Shown piece after piece: positions 1 through 8,936 of a stretch of DNA of 46,887 nucleotides; the first letter of the stretch is position 1, and each line of letters starts with the position of its first letter. The notes under the pieces are model-generated. The model made no database searches and was not told the origin of the DNA. It worked only from the letters and a program-made list of their open reading frames with translations. A program made the position numbers and the translations under genes. Source of the stretch: Arachnopeziza araneosa (taxonomy: Eukaryota; Ascomycota; Leotiomycetes; Helotiales; Arachnopezizaceae); the NCBI GenBank assembly GCA_003988855.1, contig QYAI01000180.1, forward strand, positions 1 through 46,887. Reading direction: 5' to 3'.

Positions 1-558
1 TCCCCTATCCTTTAAGTAAGCGACTGGCCTGATGGCTCAGTTGGTAATTGACTCGATCAGCAGAAGTCGCCTCGCTTCTACTATTAGGTTCGTCTTCGAN
101 GGCCAACTCCTTTGAATAAACTCCTTCGGGACCGTATGTAAATCGTTAGGCAAGAAGGGGGAGACTCGGATAAAAACTCAACCTCCAATAACGGATGGGG
201 CTTGAGTTCTGTATACCAGACCCTTGGGTCTGGTTACAGTTTTGTTTTTTTTGGGGGGGGGGGTTGGGGCGTTTTGCTGAAGCCTTCTTTCTCATCTAGT
301 GTTTTTGATTGGTTAAACTGTGCTTTCAACTTCAAATAGGAATTCACTTTCAAGTGAAAGTGATGCCATTGTTTATTTTGAATATTTCGCTTACGTCGTC
401 TTTGTTTGTCTTTTTCATTCGAAGTAGCGATTCACTTAAGACTTATTTCTGTCGCATTTTCTGTTGTCAACTTTGCTTCCGTCTCAACCGCTCTTTCAAC
501 CACTATCACTCGATCTACAACCTTTTCATCTCCAAACAGTAAACCATCACTTGCTACA
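1..558. other. Left edge, no supported gene; tRNA-like fragment and homopolymer
   Basis: No convincing coding region is seen here. Bases 26-104 begin GGCCTGATGGCTCAGTTGGT and end with GGCC after the single N at base 100, which recalls a tRNA acceptor stem and D-arm. No acceptable T-arm or anticodon stem follows, so at best it is a degenerate tRNA-like remnant. Around 242-262 there is a T run followed by about ten G, a typical place for assembly or polymerase error. The part just before 559 is pyrimidine- and CA-rich, as expected for the 5' leader of the next gene. Confidence 0.4.
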
Positions 559-1294
559 ATGGCTAACAGAGAGAAAGAGACCACAGAGAAAGAGCAGAAG
601 CAGGAGCAAGAGACCTCTGGAACCGCTGTTCCTCCCTCACCACCATGTAAGTTGCTTTCCGATCTTCAATATTGAAATCAACATTCTACGCTGAAACCGG
701 ATTTTATCTTTCAAATTCTGGTCAACAACGTCGAAAATATCTTTGTACAATCAGCCAATATTCTCTGTAGCACGACCTCCCACGTCAACCACTCCAACCC
801 GCCGCCGCCGCCACTCCTCCAACTCCTCCAACTCTTCCACCGTCACCATCAAACCTCCACTAGCAAAGAAGAAGAAGTCTGCCCCCGCCGCCCCTCCCTC
901 TCTACCAGCCCAACAGATAGCGAAGCGCCGGGGATTTGTCCGTGAAGAGCGTCATGGGCTCCGGTGGGAGCGCCAACTGGAGAAAGAGGAGATCGCCGAG
1001 CGACGAAAGATGCACCGCTTCGTCGCGGCTGTGGCTACTCCTAGGGATGAAGACGACAGCTCCGTCGCCGATTCGAGCGACAGCGACCAGAGTGATGAAT
1101 TTGGAGAGGATTCGGTGATTGGGGGTGTGCTGGCACACGATTACCCCAGTGAAGATGAGCAGGATCAGGAGGAGATCGACAATTACGTGGCGGCAAAGGC
1201 CAGTGGGGTGCACAAGAAGCCAGATGACCATTACAAGGATAATGGTGGTGGTCGAGGACCTGGAGCTTGCGGTGGTATCTTGTCGGCGTCGTAG
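559..1294 (+). CDS. Hypothetical small acidic/basic fungal protein, two exons
   Basis: Two-exon model: 559-646 and 771-1294, joined across a 124-nt GT..AG intron (donor GTAAGT at 647, acceptor ending CTGTAG at 770). Exon 1 leaves one base (T) and exon 2 supplies CA, giving a serine codon and an open frame of 203 residues. ATG 559 is the first in-frame ATG; the open frame upstream of it has only non-ATG codons. The protein has a Lys/Glu-rich start, a Ser/Thr/Pro/Arg low-complexity stretch (about residues 30-75), a charged probable helix (around FVREERHGLRWERQLEKEE) and a very acidic second half (DEDD, SDSDQSDEF, SEDEQDQEE). I recognise no catalytic domain. The pattern fits a nuclear or chromatin-associated disordered protein, which is inference only. 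Confidence 0.6.
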
Positions 1295-1593
1295 AGTAGG
1301 ATTGATTTGCGAATTGAGGTTGCTTGCCTTGCTAAACTCGAGTTCTCACTATAGACAATCATGGACGTGTTTTCTTTCATTGCTTACTTCTTCTCTTGAT
1401 CCATCTTCATTCTCGAGACTGCTAATTAACAATGAACGCATGTTTACTTATTTTCTTGATTGTCTACAGTACATTCTCGACACTGCTAATCAACAATGCA
1501 CATATTTACATTGAGCCGCCCGCCATAAACCAACAAACACATCGAATATCTTACTTTTTCACTATCTTATTGGAAATTTTCATGAAAGAATAG

Positions 1594-2268
1594 TCAACGC
1601 GAGAAATCAACACCATCGAGCTCACTCGATAGAGTGGTAGCCTTTTGAAGAGAAGAGGGTGGAGAAATGACGTCGGAATGAGTGTTCGATAAGAAGTCTG
1701 GCTCGGAAGTCAGTGGAGACCCTGGGATAAGAGAGCAAGAGTTGAAGCTAAGCTCCTCCAAATATTTTGCTTCTCGATCCAGTCCAGAACCAGGGCCTAC
1801 CCCTACGCTTATTGAGAACATCATTGCTTCAAATTCATTATCATCATTCATCTCTATATTTCCATTCTTGTTTTCTGGGGTTTGAATTTCTGAATCATCC
1901 AATCTAACACCCACCCTACCATTACTGAGGACAATAGGTACAAGAGCTTCTTTCTCACCAAGACCATCTCCGTATCTTCGCTTCCATATTTCGATCCTCT
2001 TTCGGGCTTCAACAAGACTTATACCGCATAGCTCCCATGTGCGAGTGCAAGAAGGACAGAATCCGTGATCGGTGATAAACTCATGCGTGCTACCGACATT
2101 AGGCTTGGATGTGGACTTGACGTTGTCATTGCTGTATTGAGGGGTTTGAGAGATGGATTGGAGACATACAGGTCGCGAAGAAAGAATCCTCCTTAAGGCG
2201 AAACGGGGATGAGAGACGGTGGTGTTGTGGAAGCAGATGCTGTATTTTGTGGAGATGATGCGACACAT
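1594..2268 (-). CDS. Hypothetical protein, possible mitochondrial targeting, CxxC motif
   Basis: Uninterrupted 224-residue frame starting at ATG 2268. The first ~35 residues are basic and hydroxylated with almost no acidic residues (SHPRFALRRILSSRPVC), which resembles a mitochondrial presequence (inference). A compact middle part (about residues 65-125) carries FCPSCTRTWELCG, with a CxxC and a third cysteine, then ARKRIEIWKRRYGDG and VLSNGRVGVRLDD; this could be a small metal-binding or redox fold. The C-terminal half is acidic and Ser-rich and probably disordered. I do not recognise the family. It is tail-to-tail with the 559 gene, about 300 bp apart. Confidence 0.55.
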   Translation of the reverse strand: MCRIISTKYSICFHNTTVSHPRFALRRILSSRPVCLQSISQTPQYSNDNVKSTSKPNVGSTHEFITDHGFCPSCTRTWELCGISLVEARKRIEIWKRRYGDGLGEKEALVPIVLSNGRVGVRLDDSEIQTPENKNGNIEMNDDNEFEAMMFSISVGVGPGSGLDREAKYLEELSFNSCSLIPGSPLTSEPDFLSNTHSDVISPPSSLQKATTLSSELDGVDFSR

Positions 2269-2280
2269 TTGCTCTCAAGT

Positions 2281-3675
2281 GAGTTTAAGAGAAGCCGCAA
2301 GGATATTAAGGTGGAAATATCTCAATTTTGGGACAAGTTTTGCTGGATGGAACAAAATTTGGATTGAGTTGAAAACAGTAAGATTGGGAATTTAAAAGGA
2401 CGAGGGTTTTTACCATGATTATGGAAGTGGATTCTGGAAGCTGAAATAATTCATTTCTTTGTTAACACTGTTTCAATATTTCCTTAGACTTGAGATGGTT
2501 GCACAAAGAAGATAAAAACCAAATAACAGTACTTTTGTGGTTTGGAAACCGAAAATCCAGCAGGTTCGAGAACTAGGTAACAAGCTTCTTAAAGATTCGG
2601 CATCTCAGATCGACTGCATCTAGACAAAAACGTTGGAAAGAGTGCTTCTTCGTGACGGATAAAGTTTTTCAAGTCTCAATGGCCAGATCCTGCGGTGCTC
2701 TGGACCCTTGAAAGATAAAAGTAGCGAGATACATGATAATCGACTGAAGCTGGAAGAGGGCCATAGGGATAGTTTGACAGAATTCCTTCTAAACTTATGC
2801 ATCCGCAATGATAATAAGTGCTCAGCGCTAGTAGACATTGTTGAAGAATAGAACATGCTTTCGGTTGGAAACGTACTTCTGCATCCCGAGTTACGTACGG
2901 CAGTGCCACGGCGGTTGTTTGTCGCCGCTTTTTTCAGCCTTCCAATTAAATCTTCGAGATTGCTTGGGAAAGATTGGCCCTGGCACCTCCGTGAAGACGG
3001 CAGAATTCTCAGTCTGCACACCATCTGTAGCCATTTGATGTGATTTGCTCTGGCAGCCACTGATAACCTCGCAGGCTGTGGTTACCAAGATTAGTAACGT
3101 TGAACCTAAACAGGACTTATGCTTTAGCTCAGCATCTTCGTTTATTTTCAACTGCCGCTTTACGTCCTCTCGCGTTTCACGGATGTTCCGAGATTGTTCT
3201 GGATAAGATTGGCGCACAGAGAAACAATAATTAGATAAAAACAAGGCTGCACAACTGATTCACGAGTAGACATTTATTGAGGGTTCTAACCTACAACTGG
3301 ACATAGCCGCAGTTAGTAGCAGAAGAGATGGCTTATATCATACTATTTATAACTGCTGCTTTCAGCCTAATTATCAGTACACAACCTGCATCTGCTTGGG
3401 CTTGATTTTAGCGTCAACTTCGAGGAAGAATTAATCGACTCAACTACAAAAGACACTTTGTCTATAAGATTCAACAGTTGAATTTTATTTTTACCCTGAA
3501 TAACTAATCCAATGAGCTATATATGAACCAACCATAGCAAATTATCCGTGTTCTTCTTTTGCTATTACTTCACAGCGGCGAAAGAGTTTTGGTGCTCCTA
3601 CATATCCCAATATCTCAGCTTAAGAACCGGACAAATAAATAAAAGATGGACATTTACCTATGATGTCTTCCACCA
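2281..3675. other. Intergenic, with possible decayed coding fragment on the minus strand
   Basis: The 2281-2620 part is AT-rich with no reading frame of note and includes the promoter of the 2268 gene. On the minus strand, overlapping frames at 3244-2891 and 2909-2676 could be successive pieces of one decayed gene (phrases VFTEVPGPIFPKQ and then SNYPYGPLPASVDY). The second phrase recalls the start of many HET-domain proteins (a tyrosine-rich PL motif ahead of the domain), but no HET core follows and the frames do not splice cleanly. 3250-3675 shows nothing I can support. Confidence 0.25.
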
Positions 3676-4024
3676 CTAAACCGTAATGTTCGCAATCAAG
3701 TCAGTCTTGATGGTAGCGGCTGAGGGAGGATCATCCTGCAACACAAGGAGAGTAGCAACGGTTTGTGGTGCAGACTTCTTTAGCGAGGTGATGGTCGTCT
3801 CCTTGTTGATTTGAACTTGAAGGTTGTGGTGTTTGGGCTTTCCGCTAGTCATCTGCTCCCCGTGTTAGTATCAAAACAGAAATGGATGGAATATGTACGC
3901 CTTGCATATCCAAGCGGAAGTCTGTGGTCTTGTAAATAGTTCCTCCAGACGACGGAAGACCGGTCAATTTAGCGTCTGGAATTTCCTCGATGAATTCCTT
4001 GACCCGCTTGGTATTTTTACCCAT
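3676..4024 (-). CDS. Small hypothetical protein of 100 residues, two exons
   Basis: Exon 1 is 4024-3899 (42 codons) and exon 2 is 3852-3676 (59 codons including TAG). The 46-nt intron has donor GTACAT, a perfect TACTAAC branch site and acceptor AGCAG. Both exons join in phase 0. The start is the ATG of MGKNTKRVKEF; an in-frame ATG 11 codons upstream (4057) is possible but adds a hydrophobic stretch unlike the rest. The product is Lys-rich, with TGLPSSGGTIYKTTDF and KPKHHNLQVQINKETTITSL, and has no membrane segment. It reads like a small beta-rich soluble protein. I do not recognise it; the model rests on splice-signal quality and frame continuity. Confidence 0.6.
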
Positions 4025-4761
4025 TTTGAATAGCAACAGAGCTGAGAGGCGGAACAAAGTAGCTGTTGATAGCTATGCTCTGGTAGAGTACTTGAAGAAG
4101 AATTGTTTTGAATAGAGGGGTATGCCTAACCTCTACACCATACTTGCTCTGCTCTTATATCTGCCTGATAGCGTCTTGTACGACAACAATGCAGCCTACA
4201 TGCTTGTGGAACATGATCACTAAATGAGCGAAGGCCGAGAGGACAAGTTATGTAGATCGCGCAAAATATAGGCATGCGACAAATGAGATACCCTTGTCAT
4301 ATTTTCTGAAAGCAACCACCAGTCAGATATATACATTCTTAATTGGATAATGAGACGGTCTGGATCAGCTGTGGCTGCATTGACTATGCTTCAGCTTCCT
4401 ACATTCCGCCTCGAGAAGGCTTTCAAAGTGCGGGTCTGAATTGCTGAAAAAACTTGGTTCATTTGACGTGTGCGCATTACCCTGAAGAAGAGATTATGTT
4501 GTACGCTGTGGGGTGTTGACCCGGCCGCTTCGTGGTCATGATCGGTCAAGACGAGGAAAAGGTACCTGTGACTTTGTTGTTGATCCTGACGCCGGATTCT
4601 GCCACCTTTCACCGCTGTCAAACAGCCATGTCATTTCATCCACTGTTCTCCCTGTCTTTCTTTCTTACTTTCTTCTTCTCTCACCCTTCACACCTTTGGG
4701 TTCAACCCCTACAGTCTAGTTGTGCTAGCCTCGTCTCGTCACTTGTCGATTCGCCTTCCAG
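4025..4761. promoter_or_regulatory. Divergent intergenic region between the 3676 and 4762 genes
   Basis: Small frames on both strands here have composition like non-coding sequence. The 4640-4760 part is strongly pyrimidine-rich on the plus strand (runs of CTTTCTTTC and TTCTTCTC) and leads directly to ATG 4762, as is common in 5' leaders of filamentous-fungal genes. No clear TATA element was identified. Confidence 0.4.
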
Positions 4762-6108
4762 ATGGCCAAACAAGATGGGCTAGAATGGGTGGCCGGAACA
4801 TTTGGTCTTGAGCCTCGTTGGACGGTAGAGCCAAACATTGCAAAGGTTGAATTACTGGCGCGCAAACACCTTAAGCTTGAAGAAAACGCTTCTTGTCACG
4901 TTACCTTTCATGCTCAGGGGGCTTTTAACAAGCTTTACAAAATCGAAACTGGAGCTGGATGCTCTCTAATGCGTGTCACGTTACCTGTCGACCCCTTCAA
5001 CAAAACCAATAGCGAAGTCGCGACGATTATCTTCGTTCACCGAAATACAAACATCCCGGTACCCCAGATTTTTGCCTTCGATGATTCTAGGGAGAATGAA
5101 CTCGGCTTTGAATGGATCTTGATGGAGATGCTACCAGGCACGACCTTGAGAACGAGGTGGAGGAAATTATCCATAGATGTCAAACGAGATTTAGTCAAGC
5201 AAATTGCGAAGTACCAAGCCCAACTTTTCCATCACGAATTCCCTGTAATCGGAAACATATTTGTTGATTCAGGAGCCCGGCTTATGCCCAAGGAATCTCC
5301 GCACAATAAGATAGCTGCTGAAACCAATGAAGCGCAAGAAGAAAGCCGGCAGCTATTGCCTGTTCTAGGCCAATTGGTTTCAATGATCTTCTTCTGGGGT
5401 GATCATCTTACACAAAACGTGCCCAGGGGTCCCTTCACTACTACTGAAGACTGGATCCGTGCTCGTCTTGCTTTGGTTCTCGCCGACCAAGAACGAATCA
5501 TAAAGACTTCAGATGATGAAGACGATATCGAAGAAGCTGAGGACGCCAAAGAAATTATTGAAAGATTAACTGAGCGACTCCCAAGTATCTTTCCATCTAA
5601 TGCACTTACTTCAGGGCAATCCATCCTCTTTCACGACGACCTTTCCATGCAGAATATTCTTGTTGATGCCGATGGAAAGATTACTGGACTTATTGATTGG
5701 GAGTGTGTCTCGGCGCTGCCATTATGGAGAGTTTGTAGGCTACCTGAATTTCTCGACGGAAGAGATAGAAATGAAGAGCCGAAAAGAGATCAATACGCTC
5801 CAGATGATGAGGCAGAAGACACTGCGGGGCCTACGAAGGAGGCGCTTGACAACGAAGGCGTGAATAGTCTCTATTGGGAGCATTTGCAAGAGTATGAACT
5901 AACGATGTTACGTGCCGATTTTCTAAAAGAAATGCAAAACCTGGCGCCGAAATGGATTGAGGAATTGGAAAGCAATGGAGTCGAGGCAGATTTTGAAGAG
6001 GCGGTCCAGAACTGTGATAATAGCTGGCGTACGAGGAAGATTAAATATTGGCTTGATGCATTGGAAGAGAAGGAAGTTTGGAATCTAAGAAAAAGTTTTG
6101 TAGAGTAA
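4762..6108 (+). CDS. Aminoglycoside phosphotransferase (APH)-family kinase
   Basis: Single-exon protein of 448 residues starting at ATG 4762. It has the protein-kinase-like APH fold. The N-lobe (about residues 45-125) includes SLMRVTLPV near 68-76 and the hinge-like WILMEMLPG at 118-126. The catalytic loop is HDDLSMQN at 291-298 (the HxDxxxxN pattern, with Asp293 as likely base and Asn298 as metal ligand). The DFG-equivalent is LIDWE at 310-314. An acidic insert (residues 249-262) precedes the catalytic loop. Fungal genomes carry many such genes, and members phosphorylate small molecules or are of unknown substrate; antibiotic resistance should not be assumed. The C-terminal 100 residues form a charged helical tail. 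Confidence 0.85.
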   Translation: MAKQDGLEWVAGTFGLEPRWTVEPNIAKVELLARKHLKLEENASCHVTFHAQGAFNKLYKIETGAGCSLMRVTLPVDPFNKTNSEVATIIFVHRNTNIPVPQIFAFDDSRENELGFEWILMEMLPGTTLRTRWRKLSIDVKRDLVKQIAKYQAQLFHHEFPVIGNIFVDSGARLMPKESPHNKIAAETNEAQEESRQLLPVLGQLVSMIFFWGDHLTQNVPRGPFTTTEDWIRARLALVLADQERIIKTSDDEDDIEEAEDAKEIIERLTERLPSIFPSNALTSGQSILFHDDLSMQNILVDADGKITGLIDWECVSALPLWRVCRLPEFLDGRDRNEEPKRDQYAPDDEAEDTAGPTKEALDNEGVNSLYWEHLQEYELTMLRADFLKEMQNLAPKWIEELESNGVEADFEEAVQNCDNSWRTRKIKYWLDALEEKEVWNLRKSFVE

Positions 6109-6532
6109 CAGTTATTTTTTTTTAGTAAGGATCTCATATAACCACAGTCATCGAGAACGAGGAATTAACGCATTGCTAGCTCGCCGCGAACATTTTGGAG
6201 GCTTGTATTTACATTCTTTGCATAGAGACCGTCGCCATTTAGGCTTCTTAACTTGTCCTTCTGAAGCAATGAGCTCAATTTACGGCGCAGGGCTTTTGCA
6301 AGTCCTTATTATCTGTAAGCACTAGCTTTTCGTGCTGTGTGCACGGGCCAGTTCGGCCAGTCTTTCCTCCTGAAATAACCTCACTTCATTGATAGAGTAG
6401 AGCTAATAAATTACCTTGCCACATCTAGAGCTCTTATTTTAAAATGTAATTCAAAACTAGACTACCTACCTGCAGGCTAACCTTTCATATTCCAAAGAGG
6501 GTTCCAAATCCGCAAATCGAACGTAAGGCACA
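6109..6532. promoter_or_regulatory. Intergenic: 3' end of APH gene and promoter of the 6533 gene
   Basis: The APH stop is followed by a T-rich run (TTATTTTTTTTTAG), a plausible 3' processing region. No other gene is seen. CCTACCTGCAGGCTAACC around 6465-6483 looks like a possible 5'-leader intron acceptor or branch area, but no donor could be paired with it. Confidence 0.35.
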
Positions 6533-7420
6533 ATGGGTCTCTCACGTGCTTTTGGCTGCTTCAAAGATCCCGAAGCTCAGGCTATGAAGAAGCAAAAGAA
6601 ACCAGGAAAGCGGACTCGCAATGAGAAAGTGCAACCTAGCAGAGTAACTACAGCGGCTGGGAGGGTTGGCCAGGCTGGAAATGAGATGCCAAATTTGCCT
6701 GACCGCTCATCTTTACCAGCTACCGTGACCATGCGAAATTGTGAACCGTCATCTGCAGCACTAGAAAACGACGAATTAGAACCTTGGACTGTAGGCGCAG
6801 TCATTCGTCGCACATCGCTGCTTCAATCCAGACTTGCTGAAGCGGCAAACGAAAAGAAGCAGGCTAAACAGGAGGTGGATTTGCCAAATTCGAAAGCAAG
6901 ATATCAAGCTACGGTAGAGGAAGAAGTGGAGTTACCAATGACAGAGACAGAACCTGAAGTCATCGCGGAGGACATGGAGACGAGCACGGGAGAGGCAACC
7001 TCGGAGGGAGGTGGAGGTGCCGTTCGTGCTACCATGATGTTTGGTATACCAACAACAAGAAAGGAAGCGCAAGTGGACCTCAGAGCTATTGAAGAAGAAG
7101 CAGAATACAGGAGGCTTATGGAGGAGAATGCACTAGCGGCTAAAGGATCCCACAATGGGAAGTATGGTGGGGCGAGAAATTGGAATCATGCGTATAGTCA
7201 GAAAGCGGCTCCGATATCGCTACACGATAGGGACACGGGAAAGAGCGGTTGGGGAGGATCTGGTTTGAGCGGGTCGTTTGGACTGGCGACAGATGAGCCG
7301 TATTATGACTATGCGGCTGGGACGCCGAGTATTTCGGCGAGCGGTCCGTACAGTTCACCGTATGGTCATGGTGGGAAGAGAAACTCCCATTATGCTTATG
7401 TTTCCGGTCCAGCCAATTGA
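6533..7420 (+). CDS. Hypothetical protein with possible N-myristoylation/palmitoylation signal
   Basis: Single-exon frame of 295 residues from ATG 6533 (context CACAATGGG). The N-terminus MGLSRAFGCFKDPE has Gly2 and a nearby Cys9, an arrangement seen in dually acylated membrane-anchored proteins; acylation is inference. A Lys/Arg-rich patch (residues 18-32) could help membrane binding. The middle contains WTVGAVIRRTSLLQSRLAEA, then acidic stretches, then FGIPTTRKEAQVDLRAIEEEAEYRRLMEENA, likely a helix. The C-terminal 80 residues are Gly/Ser/Tyr-rich and probably disordered. No enzymatic domain is visible and I do not recognise the family. Confidence 0.6.
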   Translation: MGLSRAFGCFKDPEAQAMKKQKKPGKRTRNEKVQPSRVTTAAGRVGQAGNEMPNLPDRSSLPATVTMRNCEPSSAALENDELEPWTVGAVIRRTSLLQSRLAEAANEKKQAKQEVDLPNSKARYQATVEEEVELPMTETEPEVIAEDMETSTGEATSEGGGGAVRATMMFGIPTTRKEAQVDLRAIEEEAEYRRLMEENALAAKGSHNGKYGGARNWNHAYSQKAAPISLHDRDTGKSGWGGSGLSGSFGLATDEPYYDYAAGTPSISASGPYSSPYGHGGKRNSHYAYVSGPAN

Positions 7421-7723
7421 TGCAGTGGGATGGTAGAAATTTGGGTTGGAATTGAATGCTTAGGCGGCGAGTAGATGTAAATTCAAGGTAGAGACCTCGG
7501 AATATAATCGGAGCAAGCTTGATCAGGTGGCTCTAAATTTGCAGCAAATATAAAACTCATTGGGTCTTTAAACGCAGGGCAATCTACTGTCTCTAATCTA
7601 CCTCTCTATCGGAAGATAAACATTACGGTTTTGTTCCATCATTAAAGATGAAAGATGTATCTCTTTATTAGGACGCATATATCCACGATAGCCATGCTAC
7701 TTTCCAAACCTTACTCTCCTCGC
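7421..7723. other. Convergent intergenic spacer
   Basis: This lies between the stop of the 6533 gene and the stop of the minus-strand SnoaL-like gene. It is AT-rich with no reading frame of interest and presumably holds the two 3' ends. Confidence 0.4.
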
Positions 7724-8296
7724 TTATGGCATCCCATGTGTCTCTGCAAGCTTTTCACTCTCTCCCTTCCCCACAGGCACGACACAAGCATAATCAGCCT
7801 CTTTGTAAATCCTCCAATCCGCCATCTCATCTCCATCACCTCCCTCCCTCAACCTCCACCAATGCAAACTCACCCCTCTCAGCCACATCTCTTTCCCCTT
7901 CTCCAGCCCTCTTGTGGGATCATCTTCCTTGGCCACAAACTTCAGCATCCATTCCCAGGTGGAGTAGTCTTTTGTGCCGTGTACGCCGTGGGTGATCATC
8001 TGGAATCCGGGGACTGTGCTGTAGGTGGCGTGGAGGAACGCGATGAATTGGTCACGGTTGAGATTGGTGGCTTGCCATGCTGTGAGGGGTGTCAATATGC
8101 TGTGCTTGTCTGAAAATTTTCAAAGGCAAGGAGAGTGAGGATAGAAGCGACAAGAGATATAATTGAGACGAATACCGTGGTCACTGAAATCAACCTCCTT
8201 TTCGTCATAGCGCTTCATTATCTCATCGACTTCACCGCCTACAAACCCAGCCATCAAAACTTTCTGTCTCTCATCTAGAAAGTTCGGGAGGCTCAT
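7724..8296 (-). CDS. SnoaL/NTF2-like domain protein, two exons
   Basis: Exon 1 is 8296-8176 and exon 2 is 8109-7724, separated by a 66-nt intron (donor GTATTCGT, acceptor TTTTCAG). Exon 1 ends in phase 1 (G) and exon 2 begins with AC, giving aspartate and a 168-residue protein. The sequence has the cone-shaped NTF2/SnoaL features: an N-terminal helix (LPNFLDERQKVLMAGF), FIAFLHATYSTVPGFQMITH, then EWMLKFVAKED and a late WLRGVSLHWW strand with W/Y-rich ligand-pocket residues. The family includes small-molecule isomerases, cyclases and non-catalytic binding proteins. No specific substrate can be assigned. Without the intron the C-terminal exon would appear to lack an ATG start. Confidence 0.75.
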
Positions 8297-8936
8297 GTTG
8301 ACAATGATGGTTGTCTTTCGCTAGCGATATAGAAAGACTTAGTAAGGTTAATACTTACGCACTTGCAATTGAGTTTGTATCATAAATTAGAGTCTTAGGA
8401 GGATAATAGAAAGGTTATCAGAACATGAAGTGGTTCATACTCGTAGTATGCTGACTTTCGCATGACGTAAAATCTGACAGCTTCTCATGGTGCGAAATTG
8501 TAATAACAGCCGATCTTATATGGGAATAATCCCATTGCGCTTCTATTTCCGTCCCTGGACCGGAGCACGCACAGTATCCTGGTTATGCATGAGGAGACTT
8601 ATTTTAGTATCCAAGGCTCCCTTGAGGCCCGGCAACGCTTTCCTTGTCTTGTCTCTAGGGGTGGGTCCTATTTTGGGCCTTTTTTCGACTTGTAATCACT
8701 TCTACGGATGAAGGGTATGGACGTCAAAAGAGACCTTAATGATTCAGCTGACAGCAACTCGTATTTTCCTCAAAGGTAATGATATATCTAACTTTTAACT
8801 ACCGAAGAAAACTACCACAATCTCTATGATAAGCTACCGCATTGGGGAAGCTCTAACCATCTGATGAGAATGCCGGTTTATAAGCCAAATCAAATGAATC
8901 AGCAAGACATTTGAGCATGTCGGCGTACGGCAAACT
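8297..8936. promoter_or_regulatory. Intergenic: SnoaL-like gene promoter and 3' side of the Zn2Cys6 gene
   Basis: No supported coding sequence. A frame at 8487-8711 (plus) has no recognisable domain and atypical composition. The region should contain the promoter of the minus-strand gene starting at 8296. Confidence 0.4.

Noticed and set aside
26..104. tRNA gene starting GGCCTGATGGCTCAGTTGGT
   Set aside because: The 5' part and the terminal GGCC look tRNA-like, but the D-stem does not close, there is no valid anticodon stem-loop, and the T-arm consensus is absent. The N at base 100 adds uncertainty.
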